From: Embleya hyalina | GTDB lineage: Bacteria > Actinomycetota > Actinomycetes > Streptomycetales > Streptomycetaceae | DNA length: 64,000 nucleotides | Direction: 5' to 3' | Assembly (NCBI RefSeq): GCF_003967355.1 | Contig: NZ_BIFH01000021.1 | Span: forward strand, 280,738 to 344,737 | Shown: positions 15,868 to 24,539 of the stretch, piece by piece | Position numbering within the stretch: the first letter of the stretch is position 1 | Layout of the letters: every line of letters starts with the position of its first letter | Translations under genes and position numbers: made by a program | Notes under the pieces: model-generated | Database searches by the model: none | The model's input: only the letters and a program-made list of their open reading frames with translations | What the model was told of the DNA's origin: nothing

Positions 15868-17085
15868 GTGACTCTCGACATCCGAGAAATCCCCAAGTCG
15901 CAGGTGGATCGCATCGTGGATCTCGCCGATCTGGCCTTCCACGAGGCGGACTCTGCCGACGAACGCAAACAACACCGGGACAGGCTGCGCGTCTGCGGGC
16001 GGATCGGCGCCTACGAGGACGACGCCCTCGTCGGCGCCGTCGTCGCGCACCGCTTCCGGCTGACCGTGCCCGGCGGCGAACTGCCCTGCGCCGGGCTCGA
16101 CTACGTCGCCGTGGCGCCCACCCACCGCAGGCGCGGAGTGTTGTCCCGGATGATCGCGGAACAGTGGCGCAGGTGCGCCGAACTCGGCCAGCCGCTGTCC
16201 TGCCTGTGGGCCTCCGAGGACGCGATCTACGGCCGGTTCGGCTATGGCAACGGAACCCTCGGGTGCAGCGTCGAGATCGACGCCCGCCGGCCGCTCGCCC
16301 TGCGCATCACCCCCGACCCCCGGCCGTTGCGGCTGGTCGACCCGGCCAAGGCGCCGGGTCTGCTCGGTCCGGTCTACGCGGCGGAGCGGGGCAGGCGGGG
16401 CGGGCGGCTGGACCGGGACGAGGAGTGGTGGCGCACCATGGTGCTCCTCGACGACGAGGACGAGGAGCCGATCCGGGTCGTCGCGCTCGGCGAGCGGGGC
16501 GAGACCCCCGCCGGATACGTCGTCTACCGGGTGGAGGAGGTCAGGGGGCCCGCCGGCTCGGCCAACGTGCTCCAGGTGTTCGAACTGGAGGCGCGGGACG
16601 CCCCGGTGGCCGCCGCGTTGTGGGCCTATCTCGTCTCGATCGACCTGATCGACAAGGTGGTGGCCTGGGCCCGGCCGCTCGACGACCCGCTGCTGCAGTT
16701 CGCCGGGGACCGCCATCAGGTGCGGGTGACCAGGCAGTATCCGGCGCTGCGGCTGCGCCTGGTCGACGTGCGTACCGCGCTCATCGCGCGGTCCTGGGCG
16801 GCGCCGGTGGACCTGGTCCTGGACGTGCGCGATGCCGCGCTGCCCGCGAACCAGGGCCGCTTCCGGCTTGCTGCGGGCCCGACCGGGGCGACCTACACGG
16901 CCACCGACGCCGCACCCGATCTGGCCGTGGACGTACGGGAGTTGGCCACGTGCTACCTGGGCGGCACCCCGATCCGCCGGCTGGTGGCCGCCGGACTGGT
17001 CACCGAGACCACGCCCGGCGCGGCGCACCGCCTGGACGCGGCGCTCCGCACCGACCTGCTGCCGTACGCGCACGAGGACTACTGA
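15868..17085 (+). CDS. Eis-like GNAT N-acetyltransferase with SCP2-like C-terminal domain
   Basis: 405 aa. N-terminal GNAT domain with the acetyl-CoA loop VAPTHRRRGVLSRMI (about 86-100), a second GNAT-like domain, and a C-terminal sterol-carrier-like domain (TYTATDAAPDLAVDVRELATCYLGG) ending in a C-terminal aromatic acid-rich tail, the arrangement of mycobacterial Eis. SEDAIYGRFGYG is the typical region supplying the catalytic Tyr. Eis acetylates amines on aminoglycosides and peptides, and the C-terminal carboxylate takes part in catalysis. The GTG has no clear ribosome-binding site and lies 7 nt after TAGCGT, a plausible -10, so the message may be leaderless. Confidence 0.9.
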   Translation: MTLDIREIPKSQVDRIVDLADLAFHEADSADERKQHRDRLRVCGRIGAYEDDALVGAVVAHRFRLTVPGGELPCAGLDYVAVAPTHRRRGVLSRMIAEQWRRCAELGQPLSCLWASEDAIYGRFGYGNGTLGCSVEIDARRPLALRITPDPRPLRLVDPAKAPGLLGPVYAAERGRRGGRLDRDEEWWRTMVLLDDEDEEPIRVVALGERGETPAGYVVYRVEEVRGPAGSANVLQVFELEARDAPVAAALWAYLVSIDLIDKVVAWARPLDDPLLQFAGDRHQVRVTRQYPALRLRLVDVRTALIARSWAAPVDLVLDVRDAALPANQGRFRLAAGPTGATYTATDAAPDLAVDVRELATCYLGGTPIRRLVAAGLVTETTPGAAHRLDAALRTDLLPYAHEDY

Positions 17086-17120
17086 GCCACGGGGACCACC
17101 GGGTCACGGGGACCACCGGG

Positions 17121-18497
17121 TCACGAGGTGCCGGCCGGGTCCCCCGGTTCGGCCTGGTGATCCGCGAAGTACCGCACCAGGTCCGGGGCGAGCGGCGGCA
17201 CCTCGGTGCGTGCCCCGCCCGCCCGCAGCGACATGGTGGCCGCCACCCCGGCGGCCACCGCCTCCCGTGCGGCGACCGGCGAGGTGCGGGTGGGTCCGCC
17301 CTCGGCCGCGAACCGCAGGAACTCGGCCACCAGCGCCGCGTCCGCACCGCCGTGCGGCCCGTCGGCGGCGACGAACTCGTGGCGGTCGGCGTCGGACCGG
17401 TAGCCCGAACGGCGCAGGTTCCACACCTTGATCGCGGGCCGGTCGTCCTCCAGCCCGTCGCCGAAGTTCTCCATGCGGCCCTCGTCGCCGATGACGGTGT
17501 AGTTGCGCCAGTAGTCCGGGGTGAAGTGGCACTGCTGGTAGCTGGCCAACACCCCGTTGTCCAGGCGGCTGAGCATCAGGCTGACGTCCTCCACGTCGAC
17601 CACCGGATTCAGCCCGGTGAGCGCGCTCGGCGGCCACACCTCCGGGGCGAACCAGTCTCCCACCCGCGCCGCCCCGACCGGCTCCGGCCGGCGCGGGTTG
17701 GCACCGTAGACCGCCAGGTCGCCCATGGCCACCACATCGCGGGACCAGCCACCGGCCAACCAGTGGATCACGTCCAGGTCGTGCGCTCCCTTCTGGAGCA
17801 ACAGGCCGGTGGTCCGGGCGCGTTCGGCGTGCCAGTCCTTGAAGTAGTAGTCACCGCCGTGCCCGACGAAGTGCCGCACCCACACCGAGCGCACCCGCCC
17901 GATCACCCCTTCGTCGATCAGCGCCCGCATCCGCCGCAACACCGGCAGGTGACGCAGGTTGTGCCCGACGTACAGCCGGGTCCCGGTGTCGCGGGCGGCG
18001 CGCAGCAGCCGGTCGCAGTCGGCGACCGTGATGGCCAGCGGCTTCTCCACGAACACCGGGACGCCGGCGGCGAGGAAGAACAGGGCGGGCTCGACGTGCC
18101 GATCGTCGGGGGTGAGGACGAACACCGCGTCGAGGCGGTCGTCGAGCATGCGCCGATGGTCGTCGTGCACCGCGACGTCCGGACCGAACAGGGTGCGCGC
18201 GTCGGCCCGACCGCGCGGCGAGGGGTCGGCGCAGGAGACCACCCGCGCCACCCCCGCCCGATTCGCCGGCGCGGCCAGGCCGGCACGCTGACCGATCCCG
18301 ACTACGCCGAGGCGCAGTTGGCTGTTTGTTGGGCGCTTCGCGCCGGCTCGCGAGGGACCACTTTTTCTTTCCCCCGCTTCGCTCCTCCAAGAAAAAGCGG
18401 CCCCTCGCTCGGGGCCGTGTGTCCCTCCGCTTCGCTCCGGGCCACCCGACCCAAAATTCGCGGCTCCGCCGCTCTCCGCGCTTCGCGCGTCGATCAC
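17121..18497 (-). CDS. Gfo/Idh/MocA-family oxidoreductase with repeat-derived N-terminal extension
   Basis: NAD(P)-dependent sugar oxidoreductase. The recognisable protein starts near 18329 with LRLGVVGIGQRAG (Rossmann glycine motif), followed by FVLTPDDRH, VFVEKPLA (the family Lys) and KGAHDLDVIHWLAGG (catalytic-region Asp/His), with a full-length C-terminal domain. No ATG, GTG or TTG exists in frame just before this core. The nearest is GTG 18497, giving 458 aa with a 55-residue leader; GTG 18812, 6 bp after the GH4 stop, would give 563 aa including three 35-residue Pro/Ala-rich repeats. Either the leader is translated or the true start was destroyed by the repeats. It would be the last gene of the carbohydrate operon. 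Confidence 0.8.
   Translation of the reverse strand: MIDARSAESGGAANFGSGGPERSGGTHGPERGAAFSWRSEAGERKSGPSRAGAKRPTNSQLRLGVVGIGQRAGLAAPANRAGVARVVSCADPSPRGRADARTLFGPDVAVHDDHRRMLDDRLDAVFVLTPDDRHVEPALFFLAAGVPVFVEKPLAITVADCDRLLRAARDTGTRLYVGHNLRHLPVLRRMRALIDEGVIGRVRSVWVRHFVGHGGDYYFKDWHAERARTTGLLLQKGAHDLDVIHWLAGGWSRDVVAMGDLAVYGANPRRPEPVGAARVGDWFAPEVWPPSALTGLNPVVDVEDVSLMLSRLDNGVLASYQQCHFTPDYWRNYTVIGDEGRMENFGDGLEDDRPAIKVWNLRRSGYRSDADRHEFVAADGPHGGADAALVAEFLRFAAEGGPTRTSPVAAREAVAAGVAATMSLRAGGARTEVPPLAPDLVRYFADHQAEPGDPAGTS
18351..18407. repeat. Long imperfect hairpin between GH4 and oxidoreductase genes
   Basis: Two 19-nt arms (18351-18369 and 18389-18407), 17 of 19 positions complementary and including CTTTTTCTT/AAGAAAAAG, around a 19-nt loop. 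An RNA stem here would lie between the repeat array and the conserved start of the oxidoreductase. It could terminate or attenuate the operon message, or protect its 3' end. Confidence 0.6.
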
Positions 18498-18803
18498 CGG
18501 CGCTGGCCCGGGTCGTGGGCGCTGACGCGCCGCAGCGGGCGGCGAGTCCGAGGGGCGGTGGTTCGCGGCTTCGCTGCGCTTCGCGGCGGGCATGTCGATT
18601 TCCGGGATCGGTCCGGGTTGTGGGCGCTGACGTGCTGCGGCGGGCGGTGAGTTCGGGGTGGGGTGGTTCGCGGCTTCGCTGCGGTCCGTGCCGGGCATGT
18701 CGATCTTCGGGATCGGTCTGGGGCGTGGGTGCTGACGTGCTGCGGCGGGCGGTGAGTTCGGGGTGGGGTGGTTCGCGGCTTCGCTGTGCTTCGCGGTGGG
18801 CAT
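18489..18803 (-). repeat. Three tandem 105-bp repeats
   Basis: Units begin at 18489, 18594 and 18699 (and a fragment at 18804), period exactly 105 bp, with internal divergence between copies. Read on the minus strand, each unit would encode 35 residues beginning IDMP and containing SEAANH and SPPAAARQ, in frame with the downstream oxidoreductase. Units carry GCTTCGC-type stretches also present around 18370-18480. Preserving a multiple of three suggests either translation or duplication of a coding leader. Confidence 0.9.
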
Positions 18804-18818
18804 GTCGATCACCGGATC

Positions 18819-20129
18819 TCAGTGGCCGAGCGTGGCCCGCAGGCCCGGCTGGAGCAGGTCGCCGTGTGCGCGGACCAGGTCGTCGCACAGGTCCCAGATG
18901 CGTTCGACGGGCAATACGGCGGCGGTGGCCGGGTCGATCATCGCGGCGTGCCGGATGTGCCCGGGGTCGTCCTCCAGGGCGGCGCGCACCACCAGGTCGT
19001 TGACGCTCAGGTAGGTGCGGTTGAGCGCGGCCAACTGCGCGGGCAGCGCGCCGACTCGGGTCGGCTGTACGCCCAACCGGTCCACCAGGCAAGGGACTTC
19101 GACCACGCCGTCGGTGGGGAGGTTGTCGATCAGGCCGTGGTTGGGCACGTTGCCGTAGACCGTGCGCGGGGTGCCGGTGGTGATGCTGTGGATGATCTGC
19201 GGGGCGTACTCCATGGTCGACTCGACCGACACCGGCCGCCCGGCGGCGAGTGCGGCGCGGGTGCTCTCGTAGGCCGCGACGTTCTCGTCGACGATGTCGA
19301 GGTAGGCCCCGACGGGCAGCCTCAGCCGGCTTATCTCGCTGTCGTGGCCCAGGTACCAGGGCACGTATTCGCTGGAGTGCTCGCTGGTCTCGGTCGGGTA
19401 GAAGCCGAGCCGGCGGTACATGTCCACCCGCACCCGGCGCCGCAGTTGCTCGTCCCGGGCGATCAGCGCGTCGAGTCGGGGGTACAGGTCGGCGCCGGCG
19501 TGTTCGAAGCGCAACACCCACGCCTGGTGGTTGACGCCGGCCGCGAGGTAGTCGACCTCCTCGTAGGGCACGCCCACCAGTTCGGCCAGGCCCTGCATGG
19601 TCCAGTAGACCGAGTGGCACAGGCCGACCACTCGGGTCAGGCCGGTGGCGCGCCGAAGGTAGCCGACGTTCATCGCCATCGGGTTGGTGTAGTTGAGCAG
19701 CCAGGCGTCCGGGCACAGTTCGGCGATGTCCTCGCCCAGCGCGCGCAGCACCGGGAAGGTGCGCAGCGCGCGGAAGATGCCGCCGATGCCGAGGGTGTCG
19801 CCGATGGTCTGCCGCAGGCCGTAGCCGGCGGGCACCTCGAAGTCGGTCCGGGTGGCCTCGCGCATGCCGACCTGGATGATGTTGATCACGAACCGGGCGC
19901 CGACCAGCGCCTCGCGGCGATCGGCGTGCGCGGTGATCAGCGGGCTCGCGCCCCGCTCTTCGGCGATCAGCCGGGCCGCGCCGTGCGCGGTGGCCAGGCG
20001 TTCGGGATCGATGTCGTGCAGCGCGATGTGCGCGTCCTTCAGCTCCGGGAAGGCGAACAGGTCCGCCAACAGGCCCTGGGTGAACACGACGCTGCCGGCG
20101 CCGACGAAGACGATCTTGGTGCGGGTCAT
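18819..20129 (-). CDS. GH4-family alpha-glucosidase/alpha-galactosidase
   Basis: 436 aa, NAD- and metal-dependent glycoside hydrolase of family GH4, which works by an oxidation-elimination mechanism. N-terminal dinucleotide motif FVGAGSVVF, then INIIQVGM, NYTNPMAM, the metal-site LCHSVYWT and AAGVNHQAW, all in family order. The CHSV form is typical of the alpha-glucosidase/alpha-galactosidase (MelA-like) branch rather than the phospho-beta-glucosidases (CNxP). The start overlaps the kinase stop (TGATG). As part of the ABC-kinase operon it would cleave imported oligosaccharides in the cytoplasm. Confidence 0.92.
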   Translation of the reverse strand: MTRTKIVFVGAGSVVFTQGLLADLFAFPELKDAHIALHDIDPERLATAHGAARLIAEERGASPLITAHADRREALVGARFVINIIQVGMREATRTDFEVPAGYGLRQTIGDTLGIGGIFRALRTFPVLRALGEDIAELCPDAWLLNYTNPMAMNVGYLRRATGLTRVVGLCHSVYWTMQGLAELVGVPYEEVDYLAAGVNHQAWVLRFEHAGADLYPRLDALIARDEQLRRRVRVDMYRRLGFYPTETSEHSSEYVPWYLGHDSEISRLRLPVGAYLDIVDENVAAYESTRAALAAGRPVSVESTMEYAPQIIHSITTGTPRTVYGNVPNHGLIDNLPTDGVVEVPCLVDRLGVQPTRVGALPAQLAALNRTYLSVNDLVVRAALEDDPGHIRHAAMIDPATAAVLPVERIWDLCDDLVRAHGDLLQPGLRATLGH

Positions 20130-21085
20130 CACTGGTTCTTTCCGTTGCGGGCGAGCGCGTCCAGCGCCTCGTCCCGGGTGGGTTGGGCGGCGGTGCCGCC
20201 GGTTGCTCGGGTGGACAGGGCGCCGCACGCGGCGGCGAAATCGAGGGCCCGGGCGAGGGGTTCGCCGGCGAGCAGGGCGGCGATCAAACCGGCGTCGAAG
20301 CTGTCGCCGGCGCCGACGGTGTCCACCGGGTCGGCGGGGACGCCCCGGGTGCGCAGCACGTTCTCGCCGTCGTGCGCGAAGGCGCCGGCGCCGCCGTCCT
20401 TGACCACCACGACGGGTCCGTGCCCGGCCAGCCGCGCGGCGGCCTGTTCGGTGGTCGCGGCGGGGGAGCCGGCCAGCGCCCGGGCCTCCTGTGCGTTGGG
20501 CAACAGGTAGTCCACGGTGGGCAGTACGGCGGCCAGCGCGCCGGGATCCCAGCGCCCGGCCGGGTCGTCGTTGGTGTCCAGGGAGGTGGTGGCGCCGGCC
20601 GCGCGGGCGATGCCCAGCAGCGCGGGCAGTGCCCGCGCGAGTCGCGGCATCAGGAAGTAGGAGGAGGCATGCACGTGCCGACTCCGGGTCAGCAACTCCT
20701 CGGGCACGTCGTCGGGTCCGGTCACGGCCAGCGTGCCGGGCGCGGTGACGATGGCCCGGTCCCCGTCGGTGCGGGTGAGCACCGTGGTCAGCGGCGTGGG
20801 CAGGCTCGGATCGACGCGCAACGCCGAGGTGTCCACCCCCCGATCCGCGAGCGCGGCGCGCACGAAGCGGCCCGCGTCGTCGTCGCCGATGCGGCCGGCG
20901 ATGGCGACGGACAGACCCAGCCGGGCCGCGCCGCAGGCGGTGATCGCGCCAGATCCGCCGAGGGTGAGCAGGCCGGTGGGGACGAGGTGTTCGTGCTGAC
21001 CGAAGGCCAACGGCCGGTCGAGGGGGCCGACCACGACGTCGGGATTGGCGTCGCCGAGGACGAGCAGGTCGAAGGTGTGCGGCAT
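20129..21085 (-). CDS. PfkB-family carbohydrate kinase
   Basis: 318 aa ribokinase-like fold. Seen: DLLVLGDANPDVVV at the N-terminus, GGSGAITACGAARLG (sugar-binding region), and DTVGAGDSFDAGLIAALL with the catalytic Asp and anion hole near the C-terminus. It phosphorylates a sugar or sugar acid using ATP. The ATG at 21085 begins the conserved domain; an in-frame ATG at 21151, 2 nt after the permease stop and behind AAGGGGTAGCG, has the better ribosome-binding site and would add 22 residues that oddly echo the N-terminus (FDPLVL versus FDLLVL). It lies between the permeases and GH4, so it is probably part of one operon. Confidence 0.92.
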   Translation of the reverse strand: MPHTFDLLVLGDANPDVVVGPLDRPLAFGQHEHLVPTGLLTLGGSGAITACGAARLGLSVAIAGRIGDDDAGRFVRAALADRGVDTSALRVDPSLPTPLTTVLTRTDGDRAIVTAPGTLAVTGPDDVPEELLTRSRHVHASSYFLMPRLARALPALLGIARAAGATTSLDTNDDPAGRWDPGALAAVLPTVDYLLPNAQEARALAGSPAATTEQAAARLAGHGPVVVVKDGGAGAFAHDGENVLRTRGVPADPVDTVGAGDSFDAGLIAALLAGEPLARALDFAAACGALSTRATGGTAAQPTRDEALDALARNGKNQ

Positions 21086-21153
21086 CGGGGCTTCCCGGGT
21101 GTGTGCGGTGGATGGGGGACGGAGCACGAGAGGGTCGAACTCCCGTGACATCG

Positions 21154-22035
21154 CTACCCCTTCAGACCGCTGGAGGTGATCGACTGGATGAACGCCTTCT
21201 GCGCGAAGAGGAAGGCGAGGAGCACGGGCAGCACGGTGATCACGTTGCCCGCCATGACCGCGGCCCACTGGGTGTGGTGCTGGCCCTGGAAGGTGGTCAG
21301 GCCCAGTTGCAGCGTGTACTGGGTGTCGTGGTTGATCGCGATCAACGGCCAGGTCAGGTCGTTCCAGGTGGTGAGGAAGGTGAGTACCGCGACGGTGCTC
21401 AGCGCCGGCCGGGACAGCGGCAACACGATCAGGTACAACACGCGCAGCCGCGAACAACCGTCGATCCAGGCGGCCTCCTCCAACTCCCGGGGCAGCGAGA
21501 GGAAGAACTGCCGCAGCAGGAACACCGCGAACGGCGTGACCAGCGACGGGATGATCAGCGCGCCGAGGGTGTCGATCAGCCCGAGTCGCTTCATGATCAA
21601 AAACGTCGGGATCATGGTGAGCTGGAACGGGATCGCCATGGTGGCCAACATCGCCACCATCAACACGCGCGACCCGGCGAACCGCATCCGGGCGAACGCG
21701 TAGCCCCCCAACGCCCCGAACACCAGGTTCGAGGCCACCGCCACCGCCGAGACGATCAGCGAATTGGCGAACCAGCGGGGGAACATCGCGTTGCCCAGCA
21801 CGTAGCGGTATCCGCCCAGGTCGATCCCGGAGGGCCACAGCGCGGGTGGGAACCGGTTGATCTCCGCGTTGGTCATCACCGAACTGAGCACCAGCCACAC
21901 CAGCGGCAGGGCGAACAGCAGGGACAGCGGCATCAGCAGCAGATGCCAGGGGCTGAACGGGAGCCGGCGGCGCGGCGCCGCGACCGGGGCCGGACGGGCC
22001 TGCGCGGGGGCGGACTCGACGGTCGTCGCGCTCAC
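21154..22035 (-). CDS. Carbohydrate ABC transporter permease (MalG/CUT1 type)
   Basis: 293 aa integral membrane protein with six predicted helices after a Pro/Ala-rich cytoplasmic tail. The EAA loop that docks the ATPase reads EEAAWIDGCSRLRVLYLIVLP, and the helix FPPALWPSGIDLGGYRYVLGN preceding it is usual for MalG-type subunits. GTG at 22035 overlaps the stop of the other permease (GTGA). No ATPase gene is in the operon, so it presumably shares the multi-operon MsiK-type ATPase used by actinomycete CUT1 importers. Confidence 0.93.
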   Translation of the reverse strand: MSATTVESAPAQARPAPVAAPRRRLPFSPWHLLLMPLSLLFALPLVWLVLSSVMTNAEINRFPPALWPSGIDLGGYRYVLGNAMFPRWFANSLIVSAVAVASNLVFGALGGYAFARMRFAGSRVLMVAMLATMAIPFQLTMIPTFLIMKRLGLIDTLGALIIPSLVTPFAVFLLRQFFLSLPRELEEAAWIDGCSRLRVLYLIVLPLSRPALSTVAVLTFLTTWNDLTWPLIAINHDTQYTLQLGLTTFQGQHHTQWAAVMAGNVITVLPVLLAFLFAQKAFIQSITSSGLKG

Positions 22036-22991
22036 TTGGCACCACCTTCGGCGAGCACGGCGCCGGCGGGCTTGCGACCGCGGACGAGCCGCGACGCGAC
22101 CCCGATCACCAGGAGCGCGAGGGCCAGCACGTAGGCCGCCGCCGCGCCGTATCCGGCGGTGAAGTTCTTGAACGCCTGCTCCCAGATGAAGTAGACGATC
22201 ACCGTGGTGGATCCGAGCGGACCGCCCTTGGTCGTCACATAGACCAGGTCGAACACCTGCAACGCGTTGATCGTCTGCCACAGCACCAGGAACAGGCTGA
22301 CCGGGGTGAGCGTCGGCATCACCACGTGCCGCAACAACTGCCACCGCCCGGCGCCGTCGAGCCGGGCCGCCTCCAACAGCGAGGGCGGCACGTCCTGGAG
22401 CGCGGCGAGGTAGATCACCACGCAGAACCCGGTGCCGCTCCACACCGAGATCGCCACCAGGACCGCCAACGCCTGCCCGGGATCGGTGAGGAAGCCCTGC
22501 CGACCGATCCCGAGCGCGTGCAGCACCGAGTTGGCCGCGCCGAACTCCGGGTCGAGGATGAACGAGAACAGCACACCCTGGGCCGTCGCGGAGATCACGA
22601 ACGGCACGAAGATCAGCGTGCGGTACAGGCCCACCAACTTGATCCGTCGATTGAGCACCAGCGCCAGGAACAGCCCCAGGGCCATGCTCAGCGGCACGTA
22701 GAGCCCGGTGTACAGCAGGGTGTTGCGCACCGCCTGGCTGAAGTGCGGGTCCTGGGTGAGCGCGTCGTAGTTGTCCACGCCGACCCAGCGGCTGGGGGTG
22801 ACCAGGTCGTCGGCCCGGAAGGACAGCAGCAGGGACCAGACGAACGGCACGACGCTCAGGCCCAGCACGACCAGGACGGCGGGCAGGATGTACGCCCACG
22901 CGGTCGCCGTCTCGCGCCGGCGTCTGCGGCGCAGGGTGCGCTGTCGGCGATCGTGGTCGGACAGCGTGAGTGGAGCGGGCAGGGATGACAT
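22032..22991 (-). CDS. Carbohydrate ABC transporter permease (MalF/CUT1 type)
   Basis: 319 aa, Arg-rich N-terminal tail (RRQRTLRRRRRRE) then about six membrane helices. The EAA-type docking loop is LLEAARLDGAGRWQLLRHVVMP, and the VPFVISATAQGVLFSFILD and TKGGPLGSTTVIVYFIW stretches are typical for MalF-like partners in actinomycetes. GAGGAGCCCCTCC lies before the ATG, 26 bp after the lipoprotein gene. It forms a heterodimeric channel with the next permease. Confidence 0.93.
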   Translation of the reverse strand: MSSLPAPLTLSDHDRRQRTLRRRRRRETATAWAYILPAVLVVLGLSVVPFVWSLLLSFRADDLVTPSRWVGVDNYDALTQDPHFSQAVRNTLLYTGLYVPLSMALGLFLALVLNRRIKLVGLYRTLIFVPFVISATAQGVLFSFILDPEFGAANSVLHALGIGRQGFLTDPGQALAVLVAISVWSGTGFCVVIYLAALQDVPPSLLEAARLDGAGRWQLLRHVVMPTLTPVSLFLVLWQTINALQVFDLVYVTTKGGPLGSTTVIVYFIWEQAFKNFTAGYGAAAAYVLALALLVIGVASRLVRGRKPAGAVLAEGGAK

Positions 22992-23017
22992 GGAGGGGCT
23001 CCTCAACGCGGTATTCG

Positions 23018-24346
23018 TCAACGCGGTATGACGAGGGCGGCCTTGGCCGCGGCGGCGCAGCGGTTCAGGGCCCGGGTCGGACTGCTCTTGCCGAGCAGTA
23101 CGGACACGATGGCCTCGCCGAGGGCCGTGGAGATCTGCGGATAGGCGGGGTGCGCGGGGCGTACCCGGGCCGTCTCCAGGGCGCGGGTGAACACGTCCAG
23201 GCCCGGGGTCTCGGCGGCGTGCGCGCGCCACTCGGGTTTGGCCTCGCAGATCCGGCTCAGCGGCAGGCTGCCGACCCGCACGCCCCATTCGACGTCCTGC
23301 TCGGGCTGGTTGAGCCAGGACACGAAGGTGCGCGCGGCGCGCACCCGGGCGCCGCCGTTGTCGAAGACGGTCCAGGTGTCGGGGCCGCAGATGGTCATCG
23401 GCCGGCCGCTGTAGCTGGGCAGCGGCACCACGTGGTAGTCGATGCCCGCCGCGGTGACGTCGGGGATCTGCCAGGGGCCGGTGACCACCATGCCCATCCG
23501 GCCGGAGGCGAAGACCTGGTACATCTGCTCGCTGCCGGGCTTGGGGTCGATGTAGACGCTCTTGGCGCGGGCCAGCGCCTCGACCGTCTCCAGGGCGCGG
23601 GCGCCGACCTCGCGGAAGCCGATGTCGCGGCCGTTCTCGGCGACCACGTCGCCGCCGAGGTCCCAGATCATCGGCCACAACCGCCAGACGGTGTCCTCGT
23701 CGCCCACGCCCGGCCAGCCGGTGCCGAAGACGCCGCGCTGCGCGTCGGTGAGGCGCTGCGCGGTGGCCAGGAAGTCGTTCCAGGTCCAGCCGGGTCGGGG
23801 GAGCGGGACGCCGGCATCCTCGAAGAGCTTCTTGTTGCACATCACGGCGAGCGCGTCCAGGACGGCGGGCGCGGCCCGCACGCGGCCGTTGATGGTGACC
23901 GCCTGGCGGGCCGGATCCCAGTAGTCGTCCCACGGGGTGGGGGCCGAGCGCACCGTGTCGCCGAGGTCGACCACCTTGGGGCTGCGGGCGACGCCGGCGA
24001 GGTCGGAGCCGAAGACGTAGGCGATGTCGGGGTAGGAGCCGGCGGCGAGGGCCGCGGTGATCTTCTGGAGCATCGCGTCGGCGAGCACGCCGCCGCCGAG
24101 GTCGACGCGGATGCCCGACTGGGCCCGATGGAACCGCTCCACCAGGGCCTCCAGCCCCTCACGCCCGGTGTCGGTCTGGCCGTGCCACATCTCGATCGTG
24201 ACCCGGCCGTCGGCGCCCACGCCGTCGTCGGTGCCGGCGCACCCGGCCAGCGTCGTGGACAGCGCCGTCGCGGCGGCGGCACCGGCGCCGATGCGGAGCA
24301 GGCCGCGCCGGGAGAGGCCGGTGGGATGGAACCGGTCGAGAACCAC
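23018..24346 (-). CDS. Extracellular solute-binding lipoprotein (carbohydrate ABC importer)
   Basis: 442 aa. The N-terminus has a twin-arginine signal (SRRGLLRIG) followed by a lipobox TLAGC (Cys36), so it is exported folded and tethered to the membrane. The mature part is a family-1 solute-binding protein: VTIEMWHGQTDTGREG, GSYPDIAYVFGSDL, PWTWNDFLATAQRLT-like hinge segment and MVVTGPWQIPD. First gene of the importer-catabolic operon; it captures the sugar outside the cell and defines transport specificity, which the sequence does not reveal. Confidence 0.94.
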   Translation of the reverse strand: MVLDRFHPTGLSRRGLLRIGAGAAAATALSTTLAGCAGTDDGVGADGRVTIEMWHGQTDTGREGLEALVERFHRAQSGIRVDLGGGVLADAMLQKITAALAAGSYPDIAYVFGSDLAGVARSPKVVDLGDTVRSAPTPWDDYWDPARQAVTINGRVRAAPAVLDALAVMCNKKLFEDAGVPLPRPGWTWNDFLATAQRLTDAQRGVFGTGWPGVGDEDTVWRLWPMIWDLGGDVVAENGRDIGFREVGARALETVEALARAKSVYIDPKPGSEQMYQVFASGRMGMVVTGPWQIPDVTAAGIDYHVVPLPSYSGRPMTICGPDTWTVFDNGGARVRAARTFVSWLNQPEQDVEWGVRVGSLPLSRICEAKPEWRAHAAETPGLDVFTRALETARVRPAHPAYPQISTALGEAIVSVLLGKSSPTRALNRCAAAAKAALVIPR

Positions 24347-24480
24347 TGGACCTCCGGGAGATGTCGGAACGCGTGCGGGGGCGGGCGAGGGCGGGGGTGT
24401 GCGGGCGCGCGTCGGCGGTCGCCCCGGAGCGGGCCCGGACGGGCGGGGGCGAGGGGGTGGACGTGCGCGGCGGAGGGGGT

Positions 24481-24521
24481 GGCCCGGCGGCGCGATCCGT
24501 GCGGGATCGGGGCGCCGGGCC
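24481..24521 (-). terminator. Terminator hairpin after GH114 gene
   Basis: Two 18-nt arms (24481-24498 and 24504-24521) with 16 complementary pairs and a 5-nt loop, 19 bp downstream of the GH114 stop. It separates GH114 transcription from the importer operon that follows on the same strand. Confidence 0.65.
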
Positions 24522-24539
24522 GACGATCGTGGCCGGGGA

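Noticed and set aside
17088-17122. 17-bp tandem repeat CACGGGGACCACCGGGT between convergent genes
   Set aside because: Just two copies in a short gap; may be slippage, no function suggested.
18489-18803. CRISPR or direct-repeat origin of replication
   Set aside because: Repeat unit of 105 bp with no spacers; GC-rich without DnaA-box-like elements.
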